Assembly: GCA_044508625.1 (NCBI GenBank)
Contig: JBIQHJ010000017.1
Coordinates: 1-62,768, forward strand
From: Castellaniella sp044508625
GTDB lineage: Bacteria > Pseudomonadota > Gammaproteobacteria > Burkholderiales > Burkholderiaceae_B
Reading direction: 5' to 3'
Length of the DNA stretch: 62,768 nucleotides
Below the pieces are notes generated by a model that was not told where the DNA came from, did no database searches, and saw only the letters and a program-made list of their open reading frames with translations. This document shows positions 8,317 through 16,770 of the stretch, one piece after another (within the stretch, counting starts at the first letter, position 1; every line of letters starts with the position of its first letter). Position numbers and translations under genes: made by a program.

Positions 8317-9129
8317 ATGATCGATGACACAAGCCCCGGCCTCGAGGCGCCATCCGGCGACGCGCCGCCGCCCAGCGACAGCTATGTGCAATCGTTCGCG
8401 CGCGGCCTGTCCGTGATCCGCGCCTTTGGCCCGCAACGGCCGCACATGACGCTGTCCGAAGTAGCCGCCGCCACCGGGCTGACGCGCGCCGGCGCCCGCC
8501 GCATCCTGCTGACGCTGGAACACCTGGGCTACGTCGAAGCCAGCGACCGCCGCTTCGCCCTGACTCCGCGGATTCTCGAACTGGGCTATGCCTACCTCTC
8601 GGCCACGCCGCTATGGAACCTGGCACAGCCCTACATGGAAAGCGTGGCCGAGGCCACGCGCGAATCGTGTTCGGTGTCGGTGCTCGATGGCGCGGATATC
8701 GTCTATATCCTGCGCATCTCCACACGCAAGATCATGACCGTCAACCTCGCCGTGGGCAGCCGGCTGCCGGCCTGGGTCACCTCGATGGGCCGCGTGCTGC
8801 TGGCAGGGCTGCCGCAGGCCCAGCAGGACAGCCTGCTCGAGGCCAGCGAGATCCGCGCATATACACCCGCCACCGTCACCAGCCTGCCCGAGCTCAAACG
8901 CATCCTGGCCGGCGTACGCGCCGACGGCTATGCATGCGTGGCGCAGGAACTCGAGCCAGGGCTGCAATCCGTGGCCGTGCCCATCATCGACCGCGGCGGG
9001 CGTGTGATCGGTGCGATGAACGTCAGCAGCCACACCAGCCGCCATTCGCGCGAGGCCATGGTGCAGACCCTCCTGCCGCCCCTGCGCAAGGCGGCCGGGC
9101 AGATCAACGAGGCACTGCGAAGGCGCTGA
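8317..9129 (+). CDS. IclR-family regulator of the PcaR/PcaU/PobR group
   Basis: A 270-residue IclR-type transcription factor: N-terminal winged helix (YVQSFARGLSVIRAFGPQRPHMTLSEVAAATGLTRAGARRILLTLEHLGY, residues about 24-75) followed by the ligand-binding domain (SMGRVLLAGLP, AVPIIDRGGRVIGAMNVSSHTSR). The SFARGL motif and overall form match regulators of protocatechuate and 4-hydroxybenzoate degradation. It diverges from pcaIJ and shares the operator region with it, so it probably controls both. It is followed by a strong hairpin terminator. Confidence 0.88.
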   Translation: MIDDTSPGLEAPSGDAPPPSDSYVQSFARGLSVIRAFGPQRPHMTLSEVAAATGLTRAGARRILLTLEHLGYVEASDRRFALTPRILELGYAYLSATPLWNLAQPYMESVAEATRESCSVSVLDGADIVYILRISTRKIMTVNLAVGSRLPAWVTSMGRVLLAGLPQAQQDSLLEASEIRAYTPATVTSLPELKRILAGVRADGYACVAQELEPGLQSVAVPIIDRGGRVIGAMNVSSHTSRHSREAMVQTLLPPLRKAAGQINEALRRR

Positions 9130-9161
9130 GGCGCACGCCCCGCCTTCATCCTGCGGAAAGC

Positions 9162-9204
9162 AAGCCCGGAAAGGCCGATCGCCCGGCCTGCCCGGGCTTT
9201 TCGC
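9162..9204 (+). terminator. Terminator after the PcaR-like gene
   Basis: Outer stem AAGCCCGG (9162-9169) with CCGGGCTT (9192-9199), an inner AGGCC/GGCCT stem, and TTTT across the 3' arm (9198-9201). Confidence 0.75.
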
Positions 9205-9238
9205 TTTGTCCTATTGGGGTAAATTCTAGGTCGAAATC

Positions 9239-9255
9239 GTATTTCATAGAAATAC
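9239..9255. promoter_or_regulatory. Palindrome GTATTTC-ATA-GAAATAC upstream of the aldehyde dehydrogenase operon
   Basis: Perfect 7-bp arms with a 3-bp spacer, in an AT-rich intergenic stretch of a GC-rich genome. An overlapping GAAAT/ATTTC pair (9233-9245) extends it. A candidate -35 TTGACT lies at 9271-9276. A related half-site occurs upstream of the transporter genes at 13803, so this is a candidate operator for the IclR regulator encoded at 13698. Confidence 0.6.
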
Positions 9256-9325
9256 TTTGTTCTTTATCATTTGACTGAAGAATTTCTGTGTGTCATCTTT
9301 ACTTCGAATTTCAGGGAGAATGCAC

Positions 9326-10897
9326 ATGGAATCCAAGCTACCCCGCGTCACCTACTCGAACATCACGGCCGATTTTTCGGGCGTCCACGCAATGCTGGAC
9401 CAGCGGATCGAGGCGGTGACGCAAGCGCTGGGCAAGTTTCATCCGAACGACATCGGTGGGCGTGCCTGTGACGAAGGGCAGCGCTACGAGGCCCACAGTC
9501 CAATCGACCACCGCCTGGCGCTCGGCTCGTTCATTCGCACCGGCCGCAGCGGCGTCGACGCCGCGGTCCAGGCCGCCCGCCTGGCCGCCGCAACCTGGGC
9601 CAAAACGCCATGGCAGGGCCGCGTCGCCACACTGCGCACCGTGGCCAAGGAAGTGGAGCGCGAGAAATACGACCTGGCCGCGGCCTGCCTGCTGGAAGTC
9701 GGAAAGTCCCGCATGGAGGCCATGGGAGAGGTCGAGGAGGCCATAGATCTGATCGGCTACTACTGCGACGAAATGGAGGCCAACGCGGGCTACGTGCGCC
9801 CGCTGCGGCGCGCCTTCGAGAAGGAATCGACACTCGACGTACTGCGGCCGATCGGCGTATTCGGGGTGATCGTTCCGTTCAATTTTCCCGTGGCGCTCGC
9901 CATCGGCATGCTGACGGGCGCATTGCTCGGCGGCAATACGATCGTGTTCAAGCCAAGCCCCCTCGCCGGGCTGACGGGCAGTTGGATCGCCAGGCTGTTC
10001 CGCCAGGGCGGCATCCCGGACGGCGTCCTGAACCTGGTATGCGGGGACGCGGACACGGGACAGGACATGCTGGATCATCCCGGCATCGACGGATTCGCCT
10101 TCATCGGCTCGCACTCGGTGGGCATGCATATCCTCCGCAGCGTCGCGGCGGGGCGCTACAACCGGCCGGTGATCGCCGAGATGGGAGGCAAGAATCCCAC
10201 GTACGTCACCCATCACGCCGACCTGGGCGTCGCGGCCGAAGGGGTGATGCGCTCCGCGTTCGGCTTGCAAGGCCAGAAGTGCTCCTCCGGATCCAAGGCG
10301 TACGTGCAGCGCGATGCCTTCGATGAATTCATGCAATTGCTGTGCGACAAATCGAGGTCGCTGCGCATCGGCGACCCGGGCGATCGGCAAGTATTCATGG
10401 GACCGCTCATCAATGACGCGGCCGGCACGCGCTTTGCCCGCGCGTGCGAAGACGCCCGTCGGGACGGCGCCATCGTCCTGGGCGGGGAACGGCTGGCCGG
10501 CGAAGTCTTCGACCGGGGCGTCTACGTCCAGCCCACCATCGCAGCCGGCCTGCCGGCTTCCCACTGGCTCAACAAGGAGGAACTCTTCCTGCCCTTCCTG
10601 AGCGTTCAAGCCTTCGATGGCCTGGACGCCGCCATCCGCGACGGCAATGACATCGACTATGGCCTGACCGCGGGCATCTACACAAGGGACGCAAAGGAAC
10701 TGGACTATTTCCTGAGCCATGCCCAGGCGGGCGCCCTGTACGCCAACCGCGCCAGCGGCGCCACGACCGGCGCATGGCCCGGCGTGCAGACGTTCTGCGG
10801 CTGGAAAGGGTCGGGCACCACGGGCAAGGGGGGACTGGGTCCCTACTACGTTCCGCAGTTCATGCGGGAGCAAAGCCACACCCTGATGAATGCCTGA
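9326..10897 (+). CDS. Aldehyde dehydrogenase (1-pyrroline-5-carboxylate dehydrogenase-like)
   Basis: A 523-residue NAD(P)-dependent aldehyde dehydrogenase that oxidises an aldehyde to the acid. The nucleotide-binding segment FGVIVPFNFPVALAIGMLTGALLGGNTIVFKPSP, the general-base glutamate in VIAEMGGKNP (E285) and the nucleophilic cysteine in LQGQKCSSGSK (C319) are all present. The QGQKCS context recalls glutamate-semialdehyde dehydrogenases (RocA/PutA type). I chose the ATG at 9326 because AGGGAG lies 7 nt upstream; the ATG at 9320 has no room for it. First gene of a cluster with crotonase and transporter genes; the true substrate is unknown. Confidence 0.88.
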   Translation: MESKLPRVTYSNITADFSGVHAMLDQRIEAVTQALGKFHPNDIGGRACDEGQRYEAHSPIDHRLALGSFIRTGRSGVDAAVQAARLAAATWAKTPWQGRVATLRTVAKEVEREKYDLAAACLLEVGKSRMEAMGEVEEAIDLIGYYCDEMEANAGYVRPLRRAFEKESTLDVLRPIGVFGVIVPFNFPVALAIGMLTGALLGGNTIVFKPSPLAGLTGSWIARLFRQGGIPDGVLNLVCGDADTGQDMLDHPGIDGFAFIGSHSVGMHILRSVAAGRYNRPVIAEMGGKNPTYVTHHADLGVAAEGVMRSAFGLQGQKCSSGSKAYVQRDAFDEFMQLLCDKSRSLRIGDPGDRQVFMGPLINDAAGTRFARACEDARRDGAIVLGGERLAGEVFDRGVYVQPTIAAGLPASHWLNKEELFLPFLSVQAFDGLDAAIRDGNDIDYGLTAGIYTRDAKELDYFLSHAQAGALYANRASGATTGAWPGVQTFCGWKGSGTTGKGGLGPYYVPQFMREQSHTLMNA

Positions 10898-10931
10898 TCG
10901 GTTCGGCATGAATTCGAGAAACGGACACGAT

Positions 10932-11726
10932 ATGACGAACTCTCCCATCCTGACGCGCAACGAAGCCGGCGTCTGTGTGATCACCCTGAACAAACCAGAG
11001 AAACTGAACGCCTGGGACAAGCCCATGCGGGCCGAATTGCTTGCCGCGCTCCGGCATTGCGAAGCCGATGCCGCGACGAGAGCGATCGTATTGACGGGCG
11101 CGGGCGATCGCGCGTTTTGCGCCGGCCAGGATCTCGCCGAGACGAAGGCGTTCGACGGCAACGACGGCGCGGCCTGGATCGGGGAATGGGACCGGCTCTA
11201 TTCCTGCGTCCGCTCGCTGACCAAGCCATTCGTCGCCGCCTTGAACGGCGTGGCGGCCGGGTCGGCCTTCCAGCTTTCGCTGCTGACCGACATTCGTGTC
11301 GCGCACCCCGGGGTGCGCATGGGCCAGCCGGAAATCAACTCCGGCATCGCGAGCACCCTCGGCCCATGGATCATGCGCGAGATGCTCGGATTGAGCCGGA
11401 CGATAGAGCTGACGCTGACCGGACGCATGATGGAGGCGGACGAATGCCATCGCATCGGCCTGATCCATTACCTGGTCGATGCCGATGAGGTGTTGCCCGC
11501 CGCCATCGCGACGGCGAGACAGTTGGCCGACAAGCCGCCGATCGCCATGCGCCTGAACAAGCAGCGGTTCCGAGACGTCACGGAGCCGGGCTTTCGAGAT
11601 GCCCTGGAAGCCGGAGTCCGCATGCAGCAGGAATCGTACGCCTCCGGGGAACCCGCCCGCATGATGGAAGAATTCTTCCGCGTCCGTCGTGCGCGAAACA
11701 CCGGTGGCAAAAGCGGAAACACATGA
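10932..11726 (+). CDS. Enoyl-CoA hydratase/isomerase family protein
   Basis: Crotonase-fold protein of 264 residues. The oxyanion-hole regions are recognisable: DRAFCAGQDLAETKAF and FVAALNGVAAGSAFQLSLLTDIRVAHPGVRMGQPEINSGI. Where many hydratases have GGGCEL with a catalytic Glu, this one has AGSAFQL, so the first catalytic acid is not conserved; the second region (GQPEINSGI) keeps a Glu. Isomerase, hydrolase or lyase activity is therefore as likely as hydration. The start at 10932 gives the usual short N-terminus; ATGs at 10890 and 10908 are alternatives. Spacing to the aldehyde dehydrogenase is 34 bp. Confidence 0.82.
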   Translation: MTNSPILTRNEAGVCVITLNKPEKLNAWDKPMRAELLAALRHCEADAATRAIVLTGAGDRAFCAGQDLAETKAFDGNDGAAWIGEWDRLYSCVRSLTKPFVAALNGVAAGSAFQLSLLTDIRVAHPGVRMGQPEINSGIASTLGPWIMREMLGLSRTIELTLTGRMMEADECHRIGLIHYLVDADEVLPAAIATARQLADKPPIAMRLNKQRFRDVTEPGFRDALEAGVRMQQESYASGEPARMMEEFFRVRRARNTGGKSGNT

Positions 11727-11763
11727 ATACCCACAACGATCCTTTTTACGGAAGGAGACAGCC

Positions 11764-12825
11764 ATGACATTTTCCCAATCTCGCCGCAATCTCCTGCGAA
11801 CGGGCGCGAGCCTCGCGCTGGCGGGCACATTGCCGGCGGCCATGACGGCCCGTGCCCAATCGGCCAAGCAGATCACGGTCGCGGACCCGGGCGGAGCCTA
11901 TCAAGCGGCTTTCCGCAAGGCCTTCTACGACCCCTTCGAAAAAGAAACGGGAATCCGCGTCATCAGCGCGGCGCGAGAGGCGGAGCCGACGGCACAGATC
12001 AAGTCGATGATCGCGACACGCTCATACATCTGGGATGCCTCGATTCTCACCCAGTCCGCGCGCGACATCCTGCTCGCGCAAGATCTGCTGGAGCCCCTCG
12101 ACCTGCCGGCCGGCGCGACGGCGGATTTCCTGCCGGACGCGCACACCCCCATGTGGATGGGCACGGACGCCTATGCGACGGTATTCGCATACCGAACCGA
12201 CACGTACAAGGACACGCCTCCGCGGACATGGAAGGATTTCTGGGACGTCGAGAAATTTCCCGGACGGCGCGGCATGAGCAAGAGCCCCATCGATACGCTC
12301 GAGCAGGCGCTACTCGCGGACGGCGTACCCTCCGACAAGCTGTATCCGCTCGACATGGAGCGCGCATTCAAGAGCCTGGACCGCATCAAGCCGCACGTCG
12401 CGGTGTGGTGGGCCGGCGGCGCCCAGTCCGCACAGATCATCGAGAGCGGCGAAGTCGACATGGTCGCCATCTGGAATGGCCGGGCGCAGGCCGTCATCGA
12501 CGCTGGCGCGCCCGTCTCGATAGTATGGAACCAGGGCCTGTATGCCATCGAAGGATGGGGCATCCTCAAGGGCGGCCCGCACGTGGACACGGTCCGGCAG
12601 TTCATCGCATTTTGCGCGGACGCGAAGCGCCAAGCGGACTACACCCGGCATTTGTCCTATGGGCCGACCAACAAGGCCGCCTATCAATACATCCCGAAGG
12701 AGCGGGCCGCGATCCTGCCTTCGAGCGAACAGAACATCAGGAACATGATCGCCGCGGACGCCTCGTGGTGGGCATCGAACCGCGCCAAGGCAGTGGAACG
12801 GTTCAATGCCTGGCTGCTCGGTTGA
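11764..12825 (+). CDS. Periplasmic solute-binding protein, PotD/spermidine-putrescine type
   Basis: Substrate-binding component of an ABC importer, 353 residues. The N-terminus carries a twin-arginine signal (SRRNLL, arginines 7-8, then a hydrophobic stretch ending near ARAQSA), pointing to Tat export. The body resembles the PotD/AfuA family 1 proteins (ITVADPGGAYQAAFRKAFYDPFEKETGI, WKDFWDVEKFPGRRGM, VWWAGGAQSAQIIESGEVDM). RBS AAGGAG lies just upstream. The ATPase and permease genes follow after an inserted, oppositely oriented IclR gene. The ligand is unknown; a cationic amine is plausible by family. Confidence 0.87.
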   Translation: MTFSQSRRNLLRTGASLALAGTLPAAMTARAQSAKQITVADPGGAYQAAFRKAFYDPFEKETGIRVISAAREAEPTAQIKSMIATRSYIWDASILTQSARDILLAQDLLEPLDLPAGATADFLPDAHTPMWMGTDAYATVFAYRTDTYKDTPPRTWKDFWDVEKFPGRRGMSKSPIDTLEQALLADGVPSDKLYPLDMERAFKSLDRIKPHVAVWWAGGAQSAQIIESGEVDMVAIWNGRAQAVIDAGAPVSIVWNQGLYAIEGWGILKGGPHVDTVRQFIAFCADAKRQADYTRHLSYGPTNKAAYQYIPKERAAILPSSEQNIRNMIAADASWWASNRAKAVERFNAWLLG

Positions 12826-12855
12826 TTGCGGCGCGGCGGCTGGCGAGGGAAGGAA

Positions 12856-13698
12856 TCAACGGCGGCGCGCCCCGTTGCCGGGCACGCCGTGGCCCGATTG
12901 CGAAATGGCACGGGCCGCGGCGATGACCTGGGGCGCGAACCGCTCACGAGCCTCGTGAGGCGCATAGCGAGACCGCGAAACCGACAAGGTGAGGGCGGCG
13001 CGAGGGTTGAGCCTGGCATCGAACAAGGGCGCGGAAATGGATAGATCGTCATGGTAGTACTCTTCGAACGCGGTCGCATAGCCGCGGGCACGTGTCTCGT
13101 CGAGCTTCTTCTCGAGGTCTTCCAGGCGCCAGGTGGTGTGCGGCGTAATCGGACGGCGATCGCAGCGGCGCAGTATGTCGAGCGCCTCGGGACGCGGCAT
13201 GTGGGCGAGCATGGCGATGCCCGGCGCGGTGCAGTACACCGGCATGCGGGTCCCCACCATGACATCCGTGTTGAACAGGTGCCGGCTCATGAATCGCGAG
13301 ACGAACACGATCTCGATGTCGTCCCGGACCGTGATGTTGATGGTTTCCTCGGTTTCCCGGCTCAGGTGTATCAGATAGGGCATGGCCCGCGTGAGCAGTT
13401 CGTGCGTGCGCAGGTAGCCGTAGCTGAAGTTCAACGCCTTGACCGTGAGGCTGAGGCGCCGGGTCTCCGGATCTTTGCTCAGATAGCCCAGCCGTTCCAG
13501 CGTATAGGTGAAACGCTGCGTGGTGCTCTTGTCCATCCCCAGCATGGATCCGAGGTCTCGCAGGCTCATGGGAGAAGGCGAAGAACCGAACGCTTCGAGC
13601 ACGCTGAGCGCCTTTTCGACAGACCGGACCATGAGCGCGTCCGCCGACGAGCGCTTCTTCGGGGTTTCGGACGGTGCCGTCTCAGGGTGAGTCTTCAA
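12856..13698 (-). CDS. IclR-family transcriptional regulator
   Basis: A 280-residue regulator with an N-terminal winged helix (MVRSVEKALSVLEAFGSS, then MSLRDLGSMLGMDKSTTQRFTYTLERLGYL) and a C-terminal IclR effector domain. I start at the TTG at 13698, which has GGAGGG 5 nt upstream; the frame is open further but crosses the divergent transporter gene. The gene converges on the binding-protein gene with a 30-bp gap and diverges from the ATPase gene. Its position inside the cluster, and the AT-rich palindromes in both flanking promoters, suggest it controls the whole cluster. Confidence 0.86.
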   Translation of the reverse strand: MKTHPETAPSETPKKRSSADALMVRSVEKALSVLEAFGSSPSPMSLRDLGSMLGMDKSTTQRFTYTLERLGYLSKDPETRRLSLTVKALNFSYGYLRTHELLTRAMPYLIHLSRETEETINITVRDDIEIVFVSRFMSRHLFNTDVMVGTRMPVYCTAPGIAMLAHMPRPEALDILRRCDRRPITPHTTWRLEDLEKKLDETRARGYATAFEEYYHDDLSISAPLFDARLNPRAALTLSVSRSRYAPHEARERFAPQVIAAARAISQSGHGVPGNGARRR

Positions 13699-13784
13699 TG
13701 GGTCCCTCCGGAAAATAGTGTGCGAGGCGCATTGGAAACGGGCTCGCGGCTTCGTGCAGAGCGTATCGGAATAACGAAAAGCAT

Positions 13785-13819
13785 ATTTTATAACAATGAT
13801 CAGTATTTCTATAAAATGT
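13785..13819. promoter_or_regulatory. Inverted repeat and GTATTTC half-site between IclR gene and transporter genes
   Basis: ATTTTATA (13785-13792) and TATAAAAT (13810-13817) form 8-bp arms 17 bp apart. GTATTTCTATAAAATGT (13803-13819) shares its whole left arm with the palindrome at 9239-9255. Likely operator or promoter of the divergent genes; the assignment to this IclR protein is inference. Confidence 0.5.
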
Positions 13820-13834
13820 TTTAAAGGGATTTCC

Positions 13835-14989
13835 ATGGCGCTCCAATCAGCTTCGAGGGGAAAGCGCACACCGGCCGAGGAGGCCGCGACCGCCAGGGGC
13901 ACGGCCTCCCGCGAAGAAAAAGCGCCGGCCGGCGAGGACGCCCGGCCTCTCAAATTGTCCGCGAGAGGATTGTCGAAACGCTACGGCGACGTCCTGGCGC
14001 TCGACACCACCGACTTGATGGTCGAGGAAGGAGAATTCCTCACGCTGCTCGGACCCTCCGGTTCGGGCAAGACGACACTGCTGCAGATGATTTGCGGCCT
14101 GGTCGCTCCGACCAGCGGCCGGATCGTGATCGACGGTGTCGACCATACGCATACGCGAGTGCATGAGCGCGACATCGGCCTGGTGTTCCAGCACTACGCC
14201 CTGTTTCCCCACATGACCGTCGAGGAGAACGTCGCGTTTCCGCTGCGCATGCGGGGAATGGGCGCCAGGGAGGTTCAACAAAAAGTGCGCGCCGCGCTCG
14301 ACATGGTCCAGTTGAGCCTATTGGCGCACCGGCTTCCCCGAGAGCTGTCGGGCGGACAGCAGCAGCGCGTGGCGCTCGCGCGGTGTTTCATCTACGAGCC
14401 GTCCATCATCCTGATGGACGAACCGCTGGGCGCGCTCGACAAAAAGCTGCGCGAACATCTGCAGATGGAAATTCGCCAACTGCACCAGCAGACGCGCGCA
14501 ACCATCATCTACGTCACGCACGACCAGGAAGAAGCGCTGGCCCTGTCGGACCGCATCTGTTTGATGAACCAGGCGCGCATCGAGCAGATCGGCACTCCCC
14601 GTGAAATCTATGCGCATCCGGTGTCGGCATTCGCCGCCGATTTCATCGGCACATCGAATATCTTCTTCGGCAAGGTGAGCGGCGATCGGCAGTCGGTATG
14701 CTGCGACACCCTGGACGCACCGATCACGGCGCCGCCGCATGCCTTTCCAAGCGGCAAGGAGGTCGCGGTGGTCGTGCGCCCCGAACAGATGCGGCTGGAC
14801 GGAAGCGGGACGAACCGGCTCGAAGGCATGGTCGCCGATTGCGTCTACGCTGGTTCGGAATCCCGCGTGATCATCAATGTGGGCCGCGCCGGCCGGATTA
14901 CCGTGCGAGCCGGCCTGGACACGCCCGAGCCGGGCTCCCGGGTGACGGCCTCATGGGACGCGGAGCAATCCGTCGTGGTGCGCCCATGA
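13835..14989 (+). CDS. ABC transporter ATP-binding protein, PotA type
   Basis: A 384-residue ATPase energising the importer. Walker A GPSGSGKTT begins at residue 73, the Q-loop region is FQHYALFPHMTVEENV, the signature is LSGGQQQRVALARC, Walker B is IILMDEPLGALD and the H-loop is YVTHDQEEAL. A C-terminal TOBE-like regulatory domain follows (about residues 290-384). The first 40 residues are an Ala/Glu/Lys-rich extension not usual in PotA. The stop overlaps the permease start by 4 nt (ATGA). Confidence 0.92.
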   Translation: MALQSASRGKRTPAEEAATARGTASREEKAPAGEDARPLKLSARGLSKRYGDVLALDTTDLMVEEGEFLTLLGPSGSGKTTLLQMICGLVAPTSGRIVIDGVDHTHTRVHERDIGLVFQHYALFPHMTVEENVAFPLRMRGMGAREVQQKVRAALDMVQLSLLAHRLPRELSGGQQQRVALARCFIYEPSIILMDEPLGALDKKLREHLQMEIRQLHQQTRATIIYVTHDQEEALALSDRICLMNQARIEQIGTPREIYAHPVSAFAADFIGTSNIFFGKVSGDRQSVCCDTLDAPITAPPHAFPSGKEVAVVVRPEQMRLDGSGTNRLEGMVADCVYAGSESRVIINVGRAGRITVRAGLDTPEPGSRVTASWDAEQSVVVRP

Positions 14990-16743
14990 GCGCGCTGGCG
15001 CACGTTGCGGCGCTGGGCGGAAGACTGCGCCTGCTCGGGACCGCGCGCAGCACCTGGCTGTTGGTTCCCGCCTTGGTCCTGCTCGCCGTTTTCTTCGCCG
15101 TGCCGGTGCTGCGGCTGCTGGCCTTGAGTTTCCAGGACGAGGCGGGCGGGGTCCTGACGCTGCACAATTTCACCCGCATGCTCTCCCAGGACGTCTACAC
15201 GCGGGTCCTGCTGACGACGCTACGAATCTCCGCCTTCACGGCCCTGCTGTCGATCCTGTTCGGCTATCCCTTGGCGTATTGGCTGGCGAAGATGCCGGCC
15301 AGGCGGCGAAACCTGGTCCTTTTGCTCGTCATGCTGCCCTTCTGGACCAGCTATCTCGTCAAGACCTTTGCCTGGGTCATCGTGCTCGGCCGCAATGGGG
15401 TGATCAACCAGTTGCTGATGGGCGCCGGCATTCCGCGCCTCTCCATGCTGCAAACCGAATTCGCCGTGTTGCTCGGAATGGTGCAGGGCCTGCTGCCCAT
15501 CGCGGTCCTGAGCATGCTGCCCGTCATGCTTTCCATCGACCGCCGGCTGATGCAGGCCGCCGAGACTCTCGGCGCCCACCCTGCCCGCGCCTTCTGGCTG
15601 ATCTATTTCAAGCTGTCATTGCCCGGCGTCGCGGCGGGCGGCTTGATGACCTTCCTCACCGCATTGGGATTTTTCATCGTGCCGGCGCTGATGGGCAGCC
15701 CGCGGGAGACCCTGCTTGCGCAATTGATCATCGTACAGGTCCAGCAGGTCCTCGATTGGGGCTTCGCCGGTGCCCTGTCCGTATTCCTCCTGATCGCCAC
15801 GGTGGTCGCGTGCGTGGCGTACGACCGGATGTTCGGCCTGTCGTCGCTGTCGGGAGAGATCGAACGAGTGGCGACCCATGGCTACCTGAGCCGGTTCGGC
15901 TCGGTGCTCCTGTCATGGATCGCACGGACGGCGCAAAAGATCGATGTCCTGTGCCACCGTCTGCTGCCATCGGCGATCACCTCCAGGCTGCTCGGTTGTC
16001 ACAGCGCGCTCGTGCTGTTCGTGCTGGCCGCCCCGACGCTGGTCGTGATTCCCATCGCATTCACCAACTCGAGTTCGCTCGATTTCCCGCCCAAGGGCTT
16101 CAGCACGAGATGGATGGAGCAGTACTTCACTTCCGGAATCTGGCTGGAAGCAACGCTGCGGTCCTTCGGCGTGGCGTTCGCGACGGCGCTTGCCGCCACT
16201 GTGATCGGCGGCATGGCGGCGCTCGCCCTCACGCGCGGCAAGACACGCTTCAGCGGCGCCCTGTTCAATGCCTTTCTCGCGCCGATGATCGTGCCCCGCA
16301 TCATCCTCGCATCCGGGCTCATGTATCTATTCGGCCAGATCGGCCTGATAGGAACCAACCTGGGCCTCATCGTCGGGCATACGGTGATCGCGCTGCCGTT
16401 TGCAATCGTGACGCTGATCGCGGTGCTGAAAGGGTATGACATCCGCCTGGATCATGCCGCGGCCACCCTGGGGGCCACACCCTTCAAAACCTTGCGCAAA
16501 GTGACCATCCCCTTGCTCAAAGAGGGGCTGATCGCCGCTTTCCTGTTCGCCTTCAACACCTCGTTCGATGAACTGACGATCGCGCTGTTCGTCACGGGCG
16601 GAACGACCGCCACCCTGCCCAAGCAGATGTGGGACGAAATGTTCCTCCAGCTCAGTCCCATGATTGCGGCCGCTTCGGTGGTCGTCCTAGTCGTTGCCGT
16701 CTTGTTGCTGACTCTGTCGGAAAAGCTGCAGACGAATCGTTAA
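14986..16743 (+). CDS. ABC transporter permease, fused PotB-PotC type
   Basis: A 585-residue inner-membrane protein with two binding-protein-dependent permease domains in one chain. The first half (about residues 20-285) carries LGAHPARAFWLIYFKLSLPGVAAGGL, the second (about 330-580) LGATPFKTLRKVTIPLLKEGLIAAF; both are EAA loops that dock onto the ATPase. The order matches PotB then PotC, normally separate proteins. The start is the ATG overlapping the ATPase stop. A fused permease with a single ATPase gene implies a transporter built from one permease chain and an ATPase dimer. Confidence 0.9.
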   Translation: MSALAHVAALGGRLRLLGTARSTWLLVPALVLLAVFFAVPVLRLLALSFQDEAGGVLTLHNFTRMLSQDVYTRVLLTTLRISAFTALLSILFGYPLAYWLAKMPARRRNLVLLLVMLPFWTSYLVKTFAWVIVLGRNGVINQLLMGAGIPRLSMLQTEFAVLLGMVQGLLPIAVLSMLPVMLSIDRRLMQAAETLGAHPARAFWLIYFKLSLPGVAAGGLMTFLTALGFFIVPALMGSPRETLLAQLIIVQVQQVLDWGFAGALSVFLLIATVVACVAYDRMFGLSSLSGEIERVATHGYLSRFGSVLLSWIARTAQKIDVLCHRLLPSAITSRLLGCHSALVLFVLAAPTLVVIPIAFTNSSSLDFPPKGFSTRWMEQYFTSGIWLEATLRSFGVAFATALAATVIGGMAALALTRGKTRFSGALFNAFLAPMIVPRIILASGLMYLFGQIGLIGTNLGLIVGHTVIALPFAIVTLIAVLKGYDIRLDHAAATLGATPFKTLRKVTIPLLKEGLIAAFLFAFNTSFDELTIALFVTGGTTATLPKQMWDEMFLQLSPMIAAASVVVLVVAVLLLTLSEKLQTNR

Positions 16744-16770
16744 TTCCCCATCAACACTGACACCCACACC

